A stretch of DNA of 64,000 nucleotides from Variovorax beijingensis (GTDB lineage: Bacteria; Pseudomonadota; Gammaproteobacteria; Burkholderiales; Burkholderiaceae_C): contig NZ_RXFQ01000001.1 in the NCBI RefSeq assembly GCF_003951285.1, forward strand, positions 558,001-622,000, given 5' to 3'. A program made the position numbers and the translations under genes. This document shows, in pieces, positions 15,036 through 24,956 of this stretch (positions are counted from its first letter, which is position 1; every line of letters begins with the position of its first letter). The notes beneath the pieces are model-generated. The model saw nothing but the letters and a program-made list of their open reading frames with translations. It ran no database searches and was not told the origin of the DNA.

Positions 15036-15728
15036 TCACTCGCTCATTGAAAAGCTTTGCTCTTTTGTAAGGAACTGTGTGCTGTTGGCAGGCTGGCGCA
15101 CAGCCCTGCGGTTCTGCAGGAGATCGGCACGGGTGAACGGGCGCTCGATGCCCGCCATCCACGCTGCAAGGGCCTCCAGCGCGTCCTGAGTGGGTGCAGG
15201 CCGCCCCACTATGAAAAAGAGGAGCGGCAGCGCCATCGCCAAGGCCAGCCAGCGTGGTGTTCTGACCTGCATGGACTGGCGCCAATGCAACAGCAAAAAG
15301 CTTGTGCTTACAACTGTTCCAAGCAGGGCCCCCGTGACGACCTCCGCGGTGGAGTGAACTTCGAGGGCCAGCCGCGACACACCGATGAAGACGCCCCATA
15401 CCCATCCCGATACCGCAGCCGCCATGCGCACGTTTGGTGCGCGGCGCCGCGCCGCCAGCCAGAAAACGACCGGCCAGACGCTGGTTGCCAGCGCGGTATG
15501 CCCACTGAAGCCGATGAAATCGAAATGGGCGCTGCCAATGCCCCAGCCCATGAAGAGAAGCTTGGACAGCATCACGATGAAACCGCAACCGCCAAATAGC
15601 AGCGTCCACCGCACCGCCGCCGGGCGCGTGCTGCGATCGATGGCAAGCCAAATTGCAATTCCCAAAGCGGTGGGCAACAGGAAGCCGCTGTCACCGAAGC
15701 CGGTGGCAATTAACCAGAAATTATTCAT
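15036..15728 (-). CDS. PAP2-family membrane phosphatase with divergent catalytic motifs
   Basis: A 230-residue membrane protein with about five to six hydrophobic segments. FSGHTALAT matches the PSGH motif of type 2 phosphatidic acid phosphatases with Phe for Pro, and SRLALEVHSTAE matches SR-x5-H-x3-D with Glu replacing the last Asp. The first motif (K-x6-RP) is hard to see; only a lysine in VMLSKLLF is a candidate. Family members remove phosphate from lipid phosphates such as undecaprenyl pyrophosphate, which would suit a neighbour of a polysaccharide locus. Both catalytic residues that matter most, the two histidines, are kept. The hydrophilic C-terminal tail (about 40 residues) is unlike the core family. 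It is transcribed divergently from mscL. Confidence 0.75.
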   Translation of the reverse strand: MNNFWLIATGFGDSGFLLPTALGIAIWLAIDRSTRPAAVRWTLLFGGCGFIVMLSKLLFMGWGIGSAHFDFIGFSGHTALATSVWPVVFWLAARRRAPNVRMAAAVSGWVWGVFIGVSRLALEVHSTAEVVTGALLGTVVSTSFLLLHWRQSMQVRTPRWLALAMALPLLFFIVGRPAPTQDALEALAAWMAGIERPFTRADLLQNRRAVRQPANSTQFLTKEQSFSMSE

Positions 15729-15839
15729 TAATGTGAAATAAGTGCGATTTTCTATTGGTGCGCGATCGCCGGCCGGAGCCGTTCCGAAGGCATACTTGCG
15801 GCACCTTCAACACCAGCGCTCCTGGAGCATATTGAAATC

Positions 15840-16271
15840 ATGAGCATCCTCAGTGAGTTCAAGGAATTCGCCGTCAAGGGCAACGTGATCGATCTCGCCG
15901 TCGGCGTGATCATTGGCGCGGCATTCGGGAAGATCGTCGATTCGATCGTTGCCGACATCATCATGCCGCTTGTCGGGCTGGTGTTCGGCAAGCTGGATTT
16001 CTCGAACCTGTACATGGTGCTGGGCACCGCGCCGGCGGGTGTCGCCAACAACCTGGCCGACCTCAAGAAGGCCGGCGTGCCGGTGCTGGCCTATGGCAAC
16101 TTCATCACCATCGCGGTCAACTTCGTGATCCTTGCCTTCATCATCTTCATGATGGTCAAGCAGATCAACAAGCTGCGCAAGACGCAGGCGGAGGCGCCCG
16201 CGGCACCGGTGGCACCGCCGGAAGACATCGCCCTCCTGCGCGAAATCCGCGACAGCCTGAAGCGCCCCTGA
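15840..16271 (+). CDS. mscL: Large-conductance mechanosensitive channel MscL
   Basis: A 143-residue inner-membrane channel that opens under membrane tension to release solutes during osmotic down-shock. The start [46 protein letters not shown] is the highly conserved first amphipathic helix plus pore helix TM1. TM2 ([23 protein letters not shown]) and the C-terminal helix ([12 protein letters not shown]) follow, with an Ala/Pro-rich linker between. Length is normal for the family. It stands alone between the divergent PAP2 gene and the convergent pdxA gene. GGAG lies 14 bases upstream of ATG 15840, rather far for a strong site. Confidence 0.97.
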   Translation: MSILSEFKEFAVKGNVIDLAVGVIIGAAFGKIVDSIVADIIMPLVGLVFGKLDFSNLYMVLGTAPAGVANNLADLKKAGVPVLAYGNFITIAVNFVILAFIIFMMVKQINKLRKTQAEAPAAPVAPPEDIALLREIRDSLKRP

Positions 16272-16294
16272 GCCGCCCCCGCGCGCCTTCCTGA

Positions 16295-17353
16295 TCAGGC
16301 GCCCGCCAGCGTTCTGGCCATGCGCAGCGCCTCGACGAGGCTCGACGCATCGGCCCGTCCCGTGCCTGCGATATCGAATGCGGTGCCATGGTCGGGGCTG
16401 GTGCGCACCAGCGGCAGGCCCAGCGTCACGTTCACGCCCTTCTCCACGCCAAGGTACTTGACCGGGATCAGGCCCTGGTCGTGGTACATCGCAATCACCA
16501 CATCGAACTCGCCGCTTCCCGGCACCCCGGGCCTGGCACGCGCACGCATGAAGACGGTGTCGGGCGCGTAAGGTCCCTGGGCGTCGATGCCTTCGGCATG
16601 GGCCGCCGCAATGGCCGGTGCAATGATGTCGCGCTCTTCGGAGCCGAACAGGCCGCCCTCGCCCGCATGCGGATTGAGGCCGGCCACGCCGATGCGCGGC
16701 GCCCGCCCGAGCATGCGCTGCAAGGCACGGTGGGTGATGCGCAGCGTCTCCAGCACGCTGCCGAAGCTCACGGCCGTGATGGCGTCGCGCAACGACATGT
16801 GAATGCTCACCAGCACGGTGCGCAGTTCGTCGTTGGCCAGCATCATGCGCACCGGCATGCCGTCCACCGCGACGCCCGCATGCGCGGCGGCCTCGGCCTG
16901 CAGCAGCTCGGTATGGCCGGGATAGGGAAACCCGGCCGCGGCCAGTGCTTCCTTGTGCAGCGGCGCCGTGACGATGGCGGCGATCTCGCCGCGCAATGCG
17001 GCGCGTGCAGCCCAGACCACGCAATCGCCGGCCACGCGGCCGGCTTCGGCACCGATCCGGCCCGGCACGATGTTTTCCGCCGGTGCGGCCACCACCTGCA
17101 GCACCGGGATGCAGCCCGGCGGCACCGCGGCCGCTTCGGCGATGTGCGCGATCTGCGCCACCGGCCAGGCAGGTTGCCCGGGCAGCGCCAGCGCCTGCGA
17201 TGCCCGGCGCATCGCGGCCACGTCGCCGGCCACGAAAGCGCCGCGCGTGGCGTCAGGCGCCTGGCGGAAGGCCTTGGCGATGATTTCCGGACCGATGCCC
17301 GCGGGATCGCCCAGCGTGATGGCGACAGGAGCGAGGGGAACCTGGCCGCTCAT
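16295..17353 (-). CDS. pdxA: 4-hydroxythreonine-4-phosphate dehydrogenase
   Basis: A 352-residue cytoplasmic enzyme of pyridoxal 5'-phosphate synthesis. It oxidises 4-phosphohydroxy-L-threonine with NAD(P); the product condenses with deoxyxylulose phosphate. Family motifs include ITLGDPAGIGPEII at the N-terminus, APLHKEAL, PGHTELL with the metal-ligand histidine, GLNPHAGEGGLFGSEE, AMYHDQGLIPVKYLG and RTSPDHGTAFDIAG. ATG 17353 overlaps the stop of the Nif3 gene (ATGA), so it is coupled to that gene and to the transporter before it. It ends 23 bases from the convergent mscL stop. Confidence 0.96.
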   Translation of the reverse strand: MSGQVPLAPVAITLGDPAGIGPEIIAKAFRQAPDATRGAFVAGDVAAMRRASQALALPGQPAWPVAQIAHIAEAAAVPPGCIPVLQVVAAPAENIVPGRIGAEAGRVAGDCVVWAARAALRGEIAAIVTAPLHKEALAAAGFPYPGHTELLQAEAAAHAGVAVDGMPVRMMLANDELRTVLVSIHMSLRDAITAVSFGSVLETLRITHRALQRMLGRAPRIGVAGLNPHAGEGGLFGSEERDIIAPAIAAAHAEGIDAQGPYAPDTVFMRARARPGVPGSGEFDVVIAMYHDQGLIPVKYLGVEKGVNVTLGLPLVRTSPDHGTAFDIAGTGRADASSLVEALRMARTLAGA

Positions 17354-18123
17354 GCCGGATTGTCGATGTCGATGAACTCGTGCTTCAGCCCGAGCTGGGC
17401 CGCCACGTGCCCGGCCACCGCCTGGGCGCCGTAGCGCTCGGTGGCATGGTGGCCGCAGGCCAGGAAGGCGACGCCCATTTCGCGGGCGTAGTGGGCCTGC
17501 GGTTCGGAGATCTCCCCGGTGATGAAGGCGTCGGCGCCGGCGGCAATGGCGGCCTCGAAATAGCCCTGGGCGCCACCCGTGCACCACGCGATGTTCCTGA
17601 TCGGGCGGTGCGCCGTGTCCACCAGGGTGACGGGCCGCTTCAGCACCTTTTCCGCATGGGCGGCCAGCGCCTTGGCATTGGGAAAGGTCTCTGCGTTTTC
17701 GAGTGCGCCCAGGAAGCCGAGCTCCTGGTCGCCGAAGCGCCCCGCCGATCCGGCATGGGCGAGCAAGCCGAGCTGCAGGCCGAGCTGCGCGTTGTTGCCA
17801 AGCTCCGGATGCGCATCGAGCGGCAGGTGATAGGCGAACAGGTTGACGTCGTCGCCCAGCAGCAGCCCCAGGCGCTGCTTCATCCAGCCGGTGACGCAGC
17901 CGTCCTGGCCGCGCCAGAACAGGCCGTGGTGCACGAAGATGGCGTCGGCCTCGGCATGGATGGCGGCCTCGATGAGCGCGCGGCTCGCCGTGACGCCGGA
18001 GACGATCTTCCGCACCACGGTGCGGCCCTCGACCTGCAGGCCATTGGGTCCGTAGTCCTTGAAGCGCGACGGCGCAAGGAGCAGGTCGAAGGCATGCAGC
18101 AATTCATGGCGAGTGGTGCTCAT
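17350..18123 (-). CDS. Nif3-like dinuclear metal-centre protein
   Basis: A 257-residue member of the Nif3/YbgI (DUF34) family. DYGPNGLQVEGR at the N-terminus, FVHHGLFWRG with two metal-binding histidines, YHLPLDAHPELGNNAQL and, near the end, ITGEISEPQAHYARE with ACGHHATE are the conserved metal-site segments. The proteins form rings with two metal ions per subunit. Their reaction is not settled, and the old label GTP cyclohydrolase type 2 is doubtful. The start ATG 18123 overlaps the transporter stop and the end overlaps pdxA, so the three genes form one coupled operon. Confidence 0.93.
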   Translation of the reverse strand: MSTTRHELLHAFDLLLAPSRFKDYGPNGLQVEGRTVVRKIVSGVTASRALIEAAIHAEADAIFVHHGLFWRGQDGCVTGWMKQRLGLLLGDDVNLFAYHLPLDAHPELGNNAQLGLQLGLLAHAGSAGRFGDQELGFLGALENAETFPNAKALAAHAEKVLKRPVTLVDTAHRPIRNIAWCTGGAQGYFEAAIAAGADAFITGEISEPQAHYAREMGVAFLACGHHATERYGAQAVAGHVAAQLGLKHEFIDIDNPA

Positions 18124-19463
18124 CGCGCCATTGTCGCGCTCCCGATGCCGTCGCGCATCGCATGGCCGCGCGCCGCCAATGGCCACAGGGCCAGCACGAA
18201 ACCCAGCCCGGCCAGCACGGCGACGTAGTGCGCCGGCGCCATGGTGTCGCGCTGCAGCCAGAGCGTGAGGATCACCGGCGTCAGGCCGCCGAACACGGCA
18301 TACGACATGTTGTAGGCGAACGAAAGCCCCGTGAAGCGCACCGGCGCCGGAAACGCGCGCACGCCCGCAATCGGCACCGTGGCGATGGTGCCCACGAACA
18401 ATCCCACCAGGCCGTAGTGCCAGAACAGCGTGGCCGGCGTGCCGGGCAGTCCCGTGTAGAAAAGATAGGCCGTTGCGAACAACCCGCCCCATCCGACGAG
18501 CATCACGGCACGCGTGCCGATGCGGTCGCTGGCCCAGCCGGCCAGCACGCAGCCGATGGTCAGGGTCAGCGTGGCAAGGGCGTTGGCTTCCAGCGCCAGC
18601 GCAGCCGGAATGTGGTGCACCTTCTGCAGGTAGGTGGGCGTGTACAGCACCACCACCACGATGGCGGCCGACAGCACCCAGGTCAGGAGCGCCACGTAGA
18701 CGCTGGCCGCGCGGTGCTCGCGCAGCACGGTGCGCAGCGGCAGCTCGCGCGCCACCGTCTTGCGGTCTGCCAGCTCCCTGAAGACCGGCGTCTCGTGCAG
18801 GAAGCGGCGCAGGTACACCGAGACGAGGCCGAACACCCCGCCCAGCACGAAGGGAATGCGCCAGGCAAAGCCGCTCACCTCCGCCGGCGAATAGTGGCGG
18901 TTGATGGCCACGGCCACCAGCGAGCCCAGCAGGATGCCGCCCGTGATGCCCGAAGTCAGCGCGCCGATGCCGAACCCGTAGCGCTGCGCCGGCACGTGCT
19001 CGCCGATGAACACCCAGGCGCCGGGCATCTCGCCGCCAATGGCCGCGCCCTGCAGCACGCGCATCGCCAGCAGCAGCAAGGGTGCGGCAATGCCGATGCT
19101 CGCGTAGGTGGGCAACAGGCCGATGACCAGCGTGGGCGCCGCCATCAGGAAGATCGACAGTGTGAACATGCGCTTGCGGCCGAGCAGGTCGCCGAAATGC
19201 GCAATGACGATACCGCCCACCGGGCGGGCCAGGTAGCCGGCGGCGAAGATGCCGAAAGTCTGGAGCTGCCGCAGCCAGTCGGGCATGTCGGCGGGAAAGA
19301 AAAGCGCGCCCAGCACGGTGGCGAAGAACACGTAGATGACGAAGTCGTAGAACTCCAGCGTTCCGCCGAGCGCGGACAGGGCCAGGGTCTTGTAGTCGCG
19401 CGCGCCGAGCGTGCGCGCCGGTGCCGGCTGCGTGCCGTCCGGGGAGATTGCGTGAGAAGTCAT
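18120..19463 (-). CDS. MFS transporter, metabolite:H+ symporter (MHS/ProP-like) family
   Basis: A 447-residue secondary transporter with about twelve membrane segments. The first helix region LSALGGTLEFYDFVIYVFFATVLG is typical of the MHS family (ProP, ShiA, citrate and ketoglutarate carriers). The loop motif ARPVGGIVIAHFGDLLGRKRMF is the MFS signature between helices 2 and 3, and LLAMRVLQGAAIGGEMPGAW follows. It should import an organic acid, betaine or similar solute with protons; the substrate cannot be told. It is the first gene of the transporter-nif3-pdxA operon. ATG 19463 has no strong ribosome site. Confidence 0.9.
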   Translation of the reverse strand: MTSHAISPDGTQPAPARTLGARDYKTLALSALGGTLEFYDFVIYVFFATVLGALFFPADMPDWLRQLQTFGIFAAGYLARPVGGIVIAHFGDLLGRKRMFTLSIFLMAAPTLVIGLLPTYASIGIAAPLLLLAMRVLQGAAIGGEMPGAWVFIGEHVPAQRYGFGIGALTSGITGGILLGSLVAVAINRHYSPAEVSGFAWRIPFVLGGVFGLVSVYLRRFLHETPVFRELADRKTVARELPLRTVLREHRAASVYVALLTWVLSAAIVVVVLYTPTYLQKVHHIPAALALEANALATLTLTIGCVLAGWASDRIGTRAVMLVGWGGLFATAYLFYTGLPGTPATLFWHYGLVGLFVGTIATVPIAGVRAFPAPVRFTGLSFAYNMSYAVFGGLTPVILTLWLQRDTMAPAHYVAVLAGLGFVLALWPLAARGHAMRDGIGSATMAR

Positions 19464-19611
19464 GGCGGGCAGGAAGGTCGTTGCCGCGCGCCGGGCCGCC
19501 GAGGGATGGGAAGCGGAAGATCGGCGCGCCGGCGAAACGCCTGGCCGCGTCCACCGGATGGGCGGCGCGGAAGGCCGGAGCTCGGAGCCGTGTGGGCTCG
19601 TTGCGCAATGC

Positions 19612-19627
19612 TAAGGGTTATCCCTTA
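19612..19627. promoter_or_regulatory. Palindrome TAAGGG-TTAT-CCCTTA between divergent genes
   Basis: A perfect 6-bp-arm inverted repeat with a 4-base centre lies about 150 bases upstream of the MHS transporter and 125 bases upstream of the protease gene. It is in a short A+T-richer patch within GC-rich DNA. A role as an operator for the transporter operon is a guess. Confidence 0.35.
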
Positions 19628-19751
19628 TTGGCGCACAAGACCTTTGTCATTCTCGACCGCACCGCGCGGTTTCTGGCAGACGGGGGTTGAGGGACAATGG
19701 ACCCGTTGGCGCCGCGTGGACGGCGCGTTCCCCCGTTCTATCCAAAGCTTC

Positions 19752-20912
<1,161 letters not shown>

Positions 20913-20916
20913 CCGG

Positions 20917-21732
20917 TCAGGAAGACGCGGAGGAATCCGCGCTTTCTTCCTTCTCTTCGGATGATTTCTTGCCCCCTGCGAAATAGCGGGCGCCGATGAT
21001 GCCCACCTCGTAGAGCAGGCACATCGGCACCGCCAGCGCGAGCTGCGACACCACGTCCGGGGGCGTGAGCACCGCGGCGATCACGAAGGCCACCACGATG
21101 AAGTAGCCGCGGAACGAGCGCAGCTTCTCGATGGTCACCATCTCGAAGCGCACCAGCAGCATCACGACGATCGGCACCTGGAAGGCGACGCCGAACGCGA
21201 TGTAGAGCGAGAGAATGGCTTCGACATACGAGGAGATGTCGGGCGTGGCCGCCACCGCGGCCGGCGTGAACTTCTGGATGAAGCTGAACATCTTGTCCAG
21301 CACGAAGAACTGCACGAAGGCGATGCCGCCGTAGGCCAGCAGGCTGCCGAAGAAGATCAGCGGCAGCGCAAAGCGCTTTTCATGGCTGTAGAGCCCCGGC
21401 GCAATGAACATCCAGGCCTGGTACATGAGCCAGGGCAGCGCCAGCAGCACCGCCGTCATCATGAGCACCTTGAGCGGCACGAAGAACGGCGAGAACACGC
21501 CAATGGCGATGAGCTTGGCGTCCGGCGGCATGTGCGCGCGGATCGGCATCGCGATCAGGTCGATCAGCCCGCCCGGGCCGGGCCAGATGGCCAGCAGGAT
21601 GCCCGCGACCGCCAGGCCGTAGACGCAATAGAGCAGCCGGTCGCGCAGCTCGACCAGATGTTGCACGAACGGTTGTTCGGTGCCCGCCAGCTCGTCTTCT
21701 GCGTCTTTGTTCTTGTTGTCGGAATCGGCCAT
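20917..21732 (-). CDS. tatC: Sec-independent protein translocase TatC
   Basis: A 271-residue inner-membrane protein with six membrane segments, the core of the twin-arginine receptor. The N-terminus has the conserved PFVQHLVELRDRLLYCVYGLAV, and a periplasmic loop follows with PLKVLMMTAVLLALPWLMYQAW. FEMVTIEKLRSFRGYFIVVAFVIAAVLTPPDVVSQLALAVPMCLLYEVG is the strongly conserved C-terminal half. It binds RR signal peptides together with TatB and recruits TatA; the Rieske protein at the left edge of this window is a typical Tat client. It ends the tatABC operon and has a charged Glu/Ser-rich tail. Confidence 0.98.
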   Translation of the reverse strand: MADSDNKNKDAEDELAGTEQPFVQHLVELRDRLLYCVYGLAVAGILLAIWPGPGGLIDLIAMPIRAHMPPDAKLIAIGVFSPFFVPLKVLMMTAVLLALPWLMYQAWMFIAPGLYSHEKRFALPLIFFGSLLAYGGIAFVQFFVLDKMFSFIQKFTPAAVAATPDISSYVEAILSLYIAFGVAFQVPIVVMLLVRFEMVTIEKLRSFRGYFIVVAFVIAAVLTPPDVVSQLALAVPMCLLYEVGIIGARYFAGGKKSSEEKEESADSSASS

Positions 21733-21810
21733 TGGAAGGAGAAAAAGCAGGAGAAAAGCGTGGCTTCGGCCGGCGTGCGGCGCACGAGGAACGCGCTGGT
21801 GGGAAAGCCG

Positions 21811-22269
21811 CTAGTTGATCTTGTGGGGACGGAAGCGGGCGACGCGCGCGGCACCCGAAAGCGCCTTGGTGCGCACGCCGTTGCGCGCCTTGTACCACTG
21901 CGGCGTGGCGCCCTGCTTCAGGCGCCAGTTCTTGCGGGGATGCCTGTATTCCGGCACCGCGGGCTCGGGTTCGGCCAGGGCCGAAAGGGTCTCGCCCGAG
22001 CCGGAGAACTGCTTCTCGAGTTCGCTTGCGCCGCTGTGGATGCTCTGCTCGACGTCCCGCGCGGCATCTTCCACCGTGCCCTTCATCTTGCGCAGTTCGT
22101 CCAGCTCCATCGAGCGGTTGACTTCAGCCTTGACGTCGTTCACGTAGCGCTGCGCCTTGCCCAGCAGGGTGCCGACGGTGCGCGCCACCCGGGGCAGCTT
22201 TTCCGGCCCGATGACGATCAGAGCCACGACGCCGATGAGCGCCAGCTTCTCAATGCCGAGGTCGAGCAC
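21811..22269 (-). CDS. tatB: Sec-independent protein translocase TatB
   Basis: A 152-residue protein with one N-terminal membrane helix ([30 protein letters not shown]), which includes the GPEKLP hinge typical of TatB, then an amphipathic helix and a long charged region. It forms the substrate receptor with TatC. The start is GTG 22269, with AGG a short distance upstream. It lies between tatA and tatC in the usual order. The C-terminal tail is basic and poorly conserved in the family. Confidence 0.96.
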   Translation of the reverse strand: MLDLGIEKLALIGVVALIVIGPEKLPRVARTVGTLLGKAQRYVNDVKAEVNRSMELDELRKMKGTVEDAARDVEQSIHSGASELEKQFSGSGETLSALAEPEPAVPEYRHPRKNWRLKQGATPQWYKARNGVRTKALSGAARVARFRPHKIN

Positions 22270-22282
22270 TTATGACCTGCGC

Positions 22283-22534
22283 TCAGGACTTCTGACGCGC
22301 TTCGACGTCGATCGTGGACTTGTCGCTGTTGGCCGGCTGGCCGGTCACCTGCGCCGCAGGAGCCGACGAAGCGGCGGGTGCATCGGCGGTGGTGGTGCCG
22401 TCCTTCATGCCGTCCTTGAAGCCCTTGACGGCGCCACCAAGGTCGGAACCCATGTTCCGCAGCTTCTTGGTGCCGAAGATCATGACCACGACGAGCAGCA
22501 CGATCAGCCAGTGCCAGATAGAAAAAGAACCCAT
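22283..22534 (-). CDS. tatA: Sec-independent protein translocase TatA
   Basis: An 83-residue pore-forming component. It has the short membrane helix [18 protein letters not shown] followed at once by the [22 protein letters not shown] amphipathic helix, both diagnostic of TatA/E. The C-terminal half is Ala/Thr/Ser-rich and variable, as in the family. It is the first of the three tat genes; the tatA stop and the tatB GTG start are 13 bases apart. Confidence 0.97.
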   Translation of the reverse strand: MGSFSIWHWLIVLLVVVMIFGTKKLRNMGSDLGGAVKGFKDGMKDGTTTADAPAASSAPAAQVTGQPANSDKSTIDVEARQKS

Positions 22535-22599
22535 GGAAGACTCCTAAGAATGTGTCCGATTTTAGTCGGGCTGAATGTGACAGTTCGGATTAATGGGAT

Positions 22600-22959
22600 T
22601 CAGCCGCGCAGCCACGGGCGGGGGCCGCCCATGACGTGCACATGGAGATGGTGAACCTCCTGCCCACCCTCGGTGCCGGTGTTGACGACGACCCGGTAGC
22701 CGCCCTCCGGATAGGGCCTGCAGCCCTGTTCCAGCGCGAGCCTGGGTGCCAGCGTCATGATCCTGCCCATCAGCGCGGCATCGTCGGGGGTGAGTTGCGC
22801 CATCGAGGCGATGTGCCGCTTGGGCACCAGCATGAAATGCACCGGCGCCCAGGGGGCGATGTCGTGAAAGCCGAACAGCTCGTCGTCCTCGTAGACCTTG
22901 CGCGAAGGAATCTTGCCGTCGATGATTTTGCAGAAGACGCAGTTCGGATCAGATGACAT
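22600..22959 (-). CDS. hinT: HIT-family purine nucleoside phosphoramidase (HinT)
   Basis: A 119-residue cytoplasmic histidine-triad protein. The triad HLHVHV (His104, His106, His108, with His103 before it) lies near the C-terminus, and the N-terminal CVFCKIIDGKIPSRKVYEDD is the usual opening of bacterial HinT. The family hydrolyses adenosine 5'-phosphoramidates and aminoacyl-adenylates. The gene lies between the his block and tatABC, a common betaproteobacterial order. Its start overlaps the end of the upstream membrane-protein gene by 11 bases. Confidence 0.95.
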   Translation of the reverse strand: MSSDPNCVFCKIIDGKIPSRKVYEDDELFGFHDIAPWAPVHFMLVPKRHIASMAQLTPDDAALMGRIMTLAPRLALEQGCRPYPEGGYRVVVNTGTEGGQEVHHLHVHVMGGPRPWLRG

Positions 22960-23338
22960 CTTTGGGTTCCATGGGACGGCTGCCGTTCATGCGGATCATG
23001 CCCTTCACGATCCGGTAGAGAAACCACAGCGAAATGAGGCTCCAGGCGATCCAGCCCGGCACGAGAAAGAGCAGCCAGAGCCATGCGGTCAGGATGTACA
23101 GCAGGCCCGCCCACAGCACCGAGCGGATGCGCCAGCTGAAATGCGTGGCCTGCCAAGTGCCGGCCGCGTCGTCGCGCTTGATGAAATCGATCAGCAGCGC
23201 CACCAGCAGCAGCGCCACCGAGGCCTGCGCCCCCGGCAGGACGGCGCCAATGGCCACGATCAGGTGCAGGATATAGCTGATCCAGCCCCAGGTCTTGAGC
23301 GAGTCGTCGGGTTCCACATTCACGATGTCGTTGGCCAT
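22949..23338 (-). CDS. Small membrane protein of the DUF4870 type
   Basis: A 129-residue protein with three to four hydrophobic segments. The sequence (DSLKTWGWISYILHLIVAIGAVLPG, LLLVALLIDFIKRDDAAGTWQATHFSWRIRSVLW) fits the DUF4870/YIP-like group of small membrane proteins found next to hisE/hinT in related bacteria. ATG 23338 was chosen because upstream codons overlap hisE in another frame. Its function is unknown; conserved placement between hisE and hinT is the only clue. Confidence 0.8.
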   Translation of the reverse strand: MANDIVNVEPDDSLKTWGWISYILHLIVAIGAVLPGAQASVALLLVALLIDFIKRDDAAGTWQATHFSWRIRSVLWAGLLYILTAWLWLLFLVPGWIAWSLISLWFLYRIVKGMIRMNGSRPMEPKDVI

Positions 23339-23349
23339 GGGACGTCCTT

Positions 23350-23730
23350 TCAATCGTTGGATGCCTCGCGGGCCTGTGCCTTGCGCAAGGCTTTTTCCTC
23401 GATGCCGCTGGTGCCCTCGCGGCGCTCGAGCTCCGCAATCACCTCGCCGGGCGAGAAACCGTAGTGCGCCAGCGCCACCATGGTGTGGAACCACAGGTCG
23501 GCCACTTCGTTCACTATTTTCGCGCGGTCGCCGCCATGGTCGGCATCCTTGGCGGCCATGACCACCTCGGTGGCTTCCTCGCCGATCTTCTTGAGAAAGG
23601 CATCGGGGCCCTTGTGCAGCAAGCGCGCCACGTAGCTCTTGTCGGGGTCGCCGCCGCGTGCGGGCAGGCGGCTTTCGATGACCGCCGCAAGGCGTGCGAG
23701 GGCATCCGAGGTGTTCACCGTGGCCGTCAT
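23350..23730 (-). CDS. hisE: Phosphoribosyl-ATP pyrophosphohydrolase
   Basis: A 126-residue enzyme of histidine synthesis, step two: it removes pyrophosphate from phosphoribosyl-ATP. The MazG-like core is visible as [16 protein letters not shown] and [13 protein letters not shown], which carry the metal-binding acidic residues. In many bacteria hisE is fused to hisI; here they are separate, with the hisE ATG at 23730 overlapping the hisI stop as ATGA. It is the last his gene of the hisF-I-E block. Confidence 0.96.
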   Translation of the reverse strand: MTATVNTSDALARLAAVIESRLPARGGDPDKSYVARLLHKGPDAFLKKIGEEATEVVMAAKDADHGGDRAKIVNEVADLWFHTMVALAHYGFSPGEVIAELERREGTSGIEEKALRKAQAREASND

Positions 23731-24116
23731 TTGTAGATCGACTCCGGGTCTTTCAGGACCGGCTCGACCACGCTCCATTGGCCGTTCTCGTACTTGCTGA
23801 AGAAGCAGCTGTGGCGGCCGGTGTGGCAGGCAATGCCGGGCTCGTGGCCGAGCTGGGTGACCTTGAGCAGCACGACGTCGTTGTCGCAGTCCAGGCGGAT
23901 CTCGTGCACGGTCTGCACGTGGCCCGATTCCTCGCCCTTGAACCACAGCCTGTTGCGCGAACGGCTGAAATACACCGCGCGGCCAAGCTCGGCAGTCTTT
24001 TGGAGCGCCTCGCGGTTCATCCAGGCGAACATCAGCACGTCGTTGCTGCCCTGTTCCTGCGCGATCACGGGCACCAGCCCGTTCGCATCCCATTTCACTT
24101 CGTCAAGCCAGTTCAT
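23727..24116 (-). CDS. hisI: Phosphoribosyl-AMP cyclohydrolase
   Basis: A 129-residue stand-alone cyclohydrolase, third step of histidine synthesis, opening the purine ring of phosphoribosyl-AMP. Metal-ligand motifs are present: [11 protein letters not shown] (aspartates) and [13 protein letters not shown] (cysteines and histidine). [12 protein letters not shown] and [18 protein letters not shown] are the usual substrate-site segments. It sits between hisF (39 bases upstream) and hisE (overlapping). Confidence 0.97.
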   Translation of the reverse strand: MNWLDEVKWDANGLVPVIAQEQGSNDVLMFAWMNREALQKTAELGRAVYFSRSRNRLWFKGEESGHVQTVHEIRLDCDNDVVLLKVTQLGHEPGIACHTGRHSCFFSKYENGQWSVVEPVLKDPESIYK

Positions 24117-24155
24117 GGACGATATTGTCCCACCCCCGGGCGGCCCGGAAGCGGA

Positions 24156-24935
24156 TCAGGTCCGAACGGGAATGCCCCGCGCGGCCATGCGGGCTTTCGC
24201 TTCGCCGACCGTGTGCTCGCCGTAGTGGAAGATGCTGGCGGCCAGCACTGCGTCGGCGCCGCCGGTCTGGATGCCGTCGGCAAGGTCGTCGAGGCTGCCC
24301 ACGCCGCCCGAGGCGATCACCGGCACGTCGACGGCGTCGCTGACTGCGCGGGTGAGCTCGAGGTCGAAGCCGCTCTTGGTGCCGTCGCGGTCCATGCTCG
24401 TGAGCAGGATTTCGCCGGCACCGCGGCGCACCATCTCGATCGCCCATTCGACGGCGTCCAGGCCGGTGTTCTTGCGGCCGCCGTGGCTGTACACGTCCCA
24501 GCCCGCGCCGCGCGTGGCCGCTTCTTCGGGGCTGCGGCGCTTGGCGTCGATGGCCACGACGATGCATTGCGAGCCGTACTTCTGCGAGGCGTCGTTGATC
24601 ACCTGCGGATCGGCAATGGCCGCCGAATTGAAGCTGGTCTTGTCGGCGCCCGCATTGAGCAGCCGGCGCACGTCGGCCACGGTGCGCACGCCGCCCCCCA
24701 CCGTCAATGGAATGAAGACCTGCGAGGCCACCGCCTCGATGATCGGCAGGATCAGGTCGCGGCCGTCGCTGGTGGCCGTGATGTCGAGAAAAGTGAGCTC
24801 GTCGGCACCCTGTGCGTTGTAGCGCGCTGCAATCTCCACCGGGTCTCCGGCGTCGCGCAGCTCGAGAAAGTTGACGCCCTTGACCACGCGGCCGCCGGTG
24901 ACGTCGAGACAGGGAATGATGCGTTTTGCAAGCAT
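24156..24935 (-). CDS. hisF: Imidazole glycerol phosphate synthase, cyclase subunit
   Basis: A 259-residue TIM-barrel enzyme. With HisH it converts PRFAR and glutamine-derived ammonia into imidazole glycerol phosphate and [19 protein letters not shown] carries the first catalytic aspartate and [18 protein letters not shown] the second; [11 protein letters not shown] is a phosphate-binding loop. It is separated from its partner hisH by more than 5 kb, because other genes interrupt the operon between hisA and hisF. It follows the mutarotase gene by 21 bases and is probably co-transcribed with it. Confidence 0.98.
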   Translation of the reverse strand: MLAKRIIPCLDVTGGRVVKGVNFLELRDAGDPVEIAARYNAQGADELTFLDITATSDGRDLILPIIEAVASQVFIPLTVGGGVRTVADVRRLLNAGADKTSFNSAAIADPQVINDASQKYGSQCIVVAIDAKRRSPEEAATRGAGWDVYSHGGRKNTGLDAVEWAIEMVRRGAGEILLTSMDRDGTKSGFDLELTRAVSDAVDVPVIASGGVGSLDDLADGIQTGGADAVLAASIFHYGEHTVGEAKARMAARGIPVRT

Positions 24936-24956
24936 GGTCGGTCGTAAGGGAGGAAA

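Noticed and set aside
16270..16295. Possible bidirectional terminator between mscL and pdxA (GCGCC...GGCGC around CCTGATCAGG)
   Set aside because: A stem is present, but there is no T-run on either side, so it is not claimed as a terminator.
18162..19751. N-terminal extension of the DegS-type protease by about 530 codons
   Set aside because: The extension is antisense to the MHS transporter and low in complexity. ATG 19752 gives the expected anchor segment.
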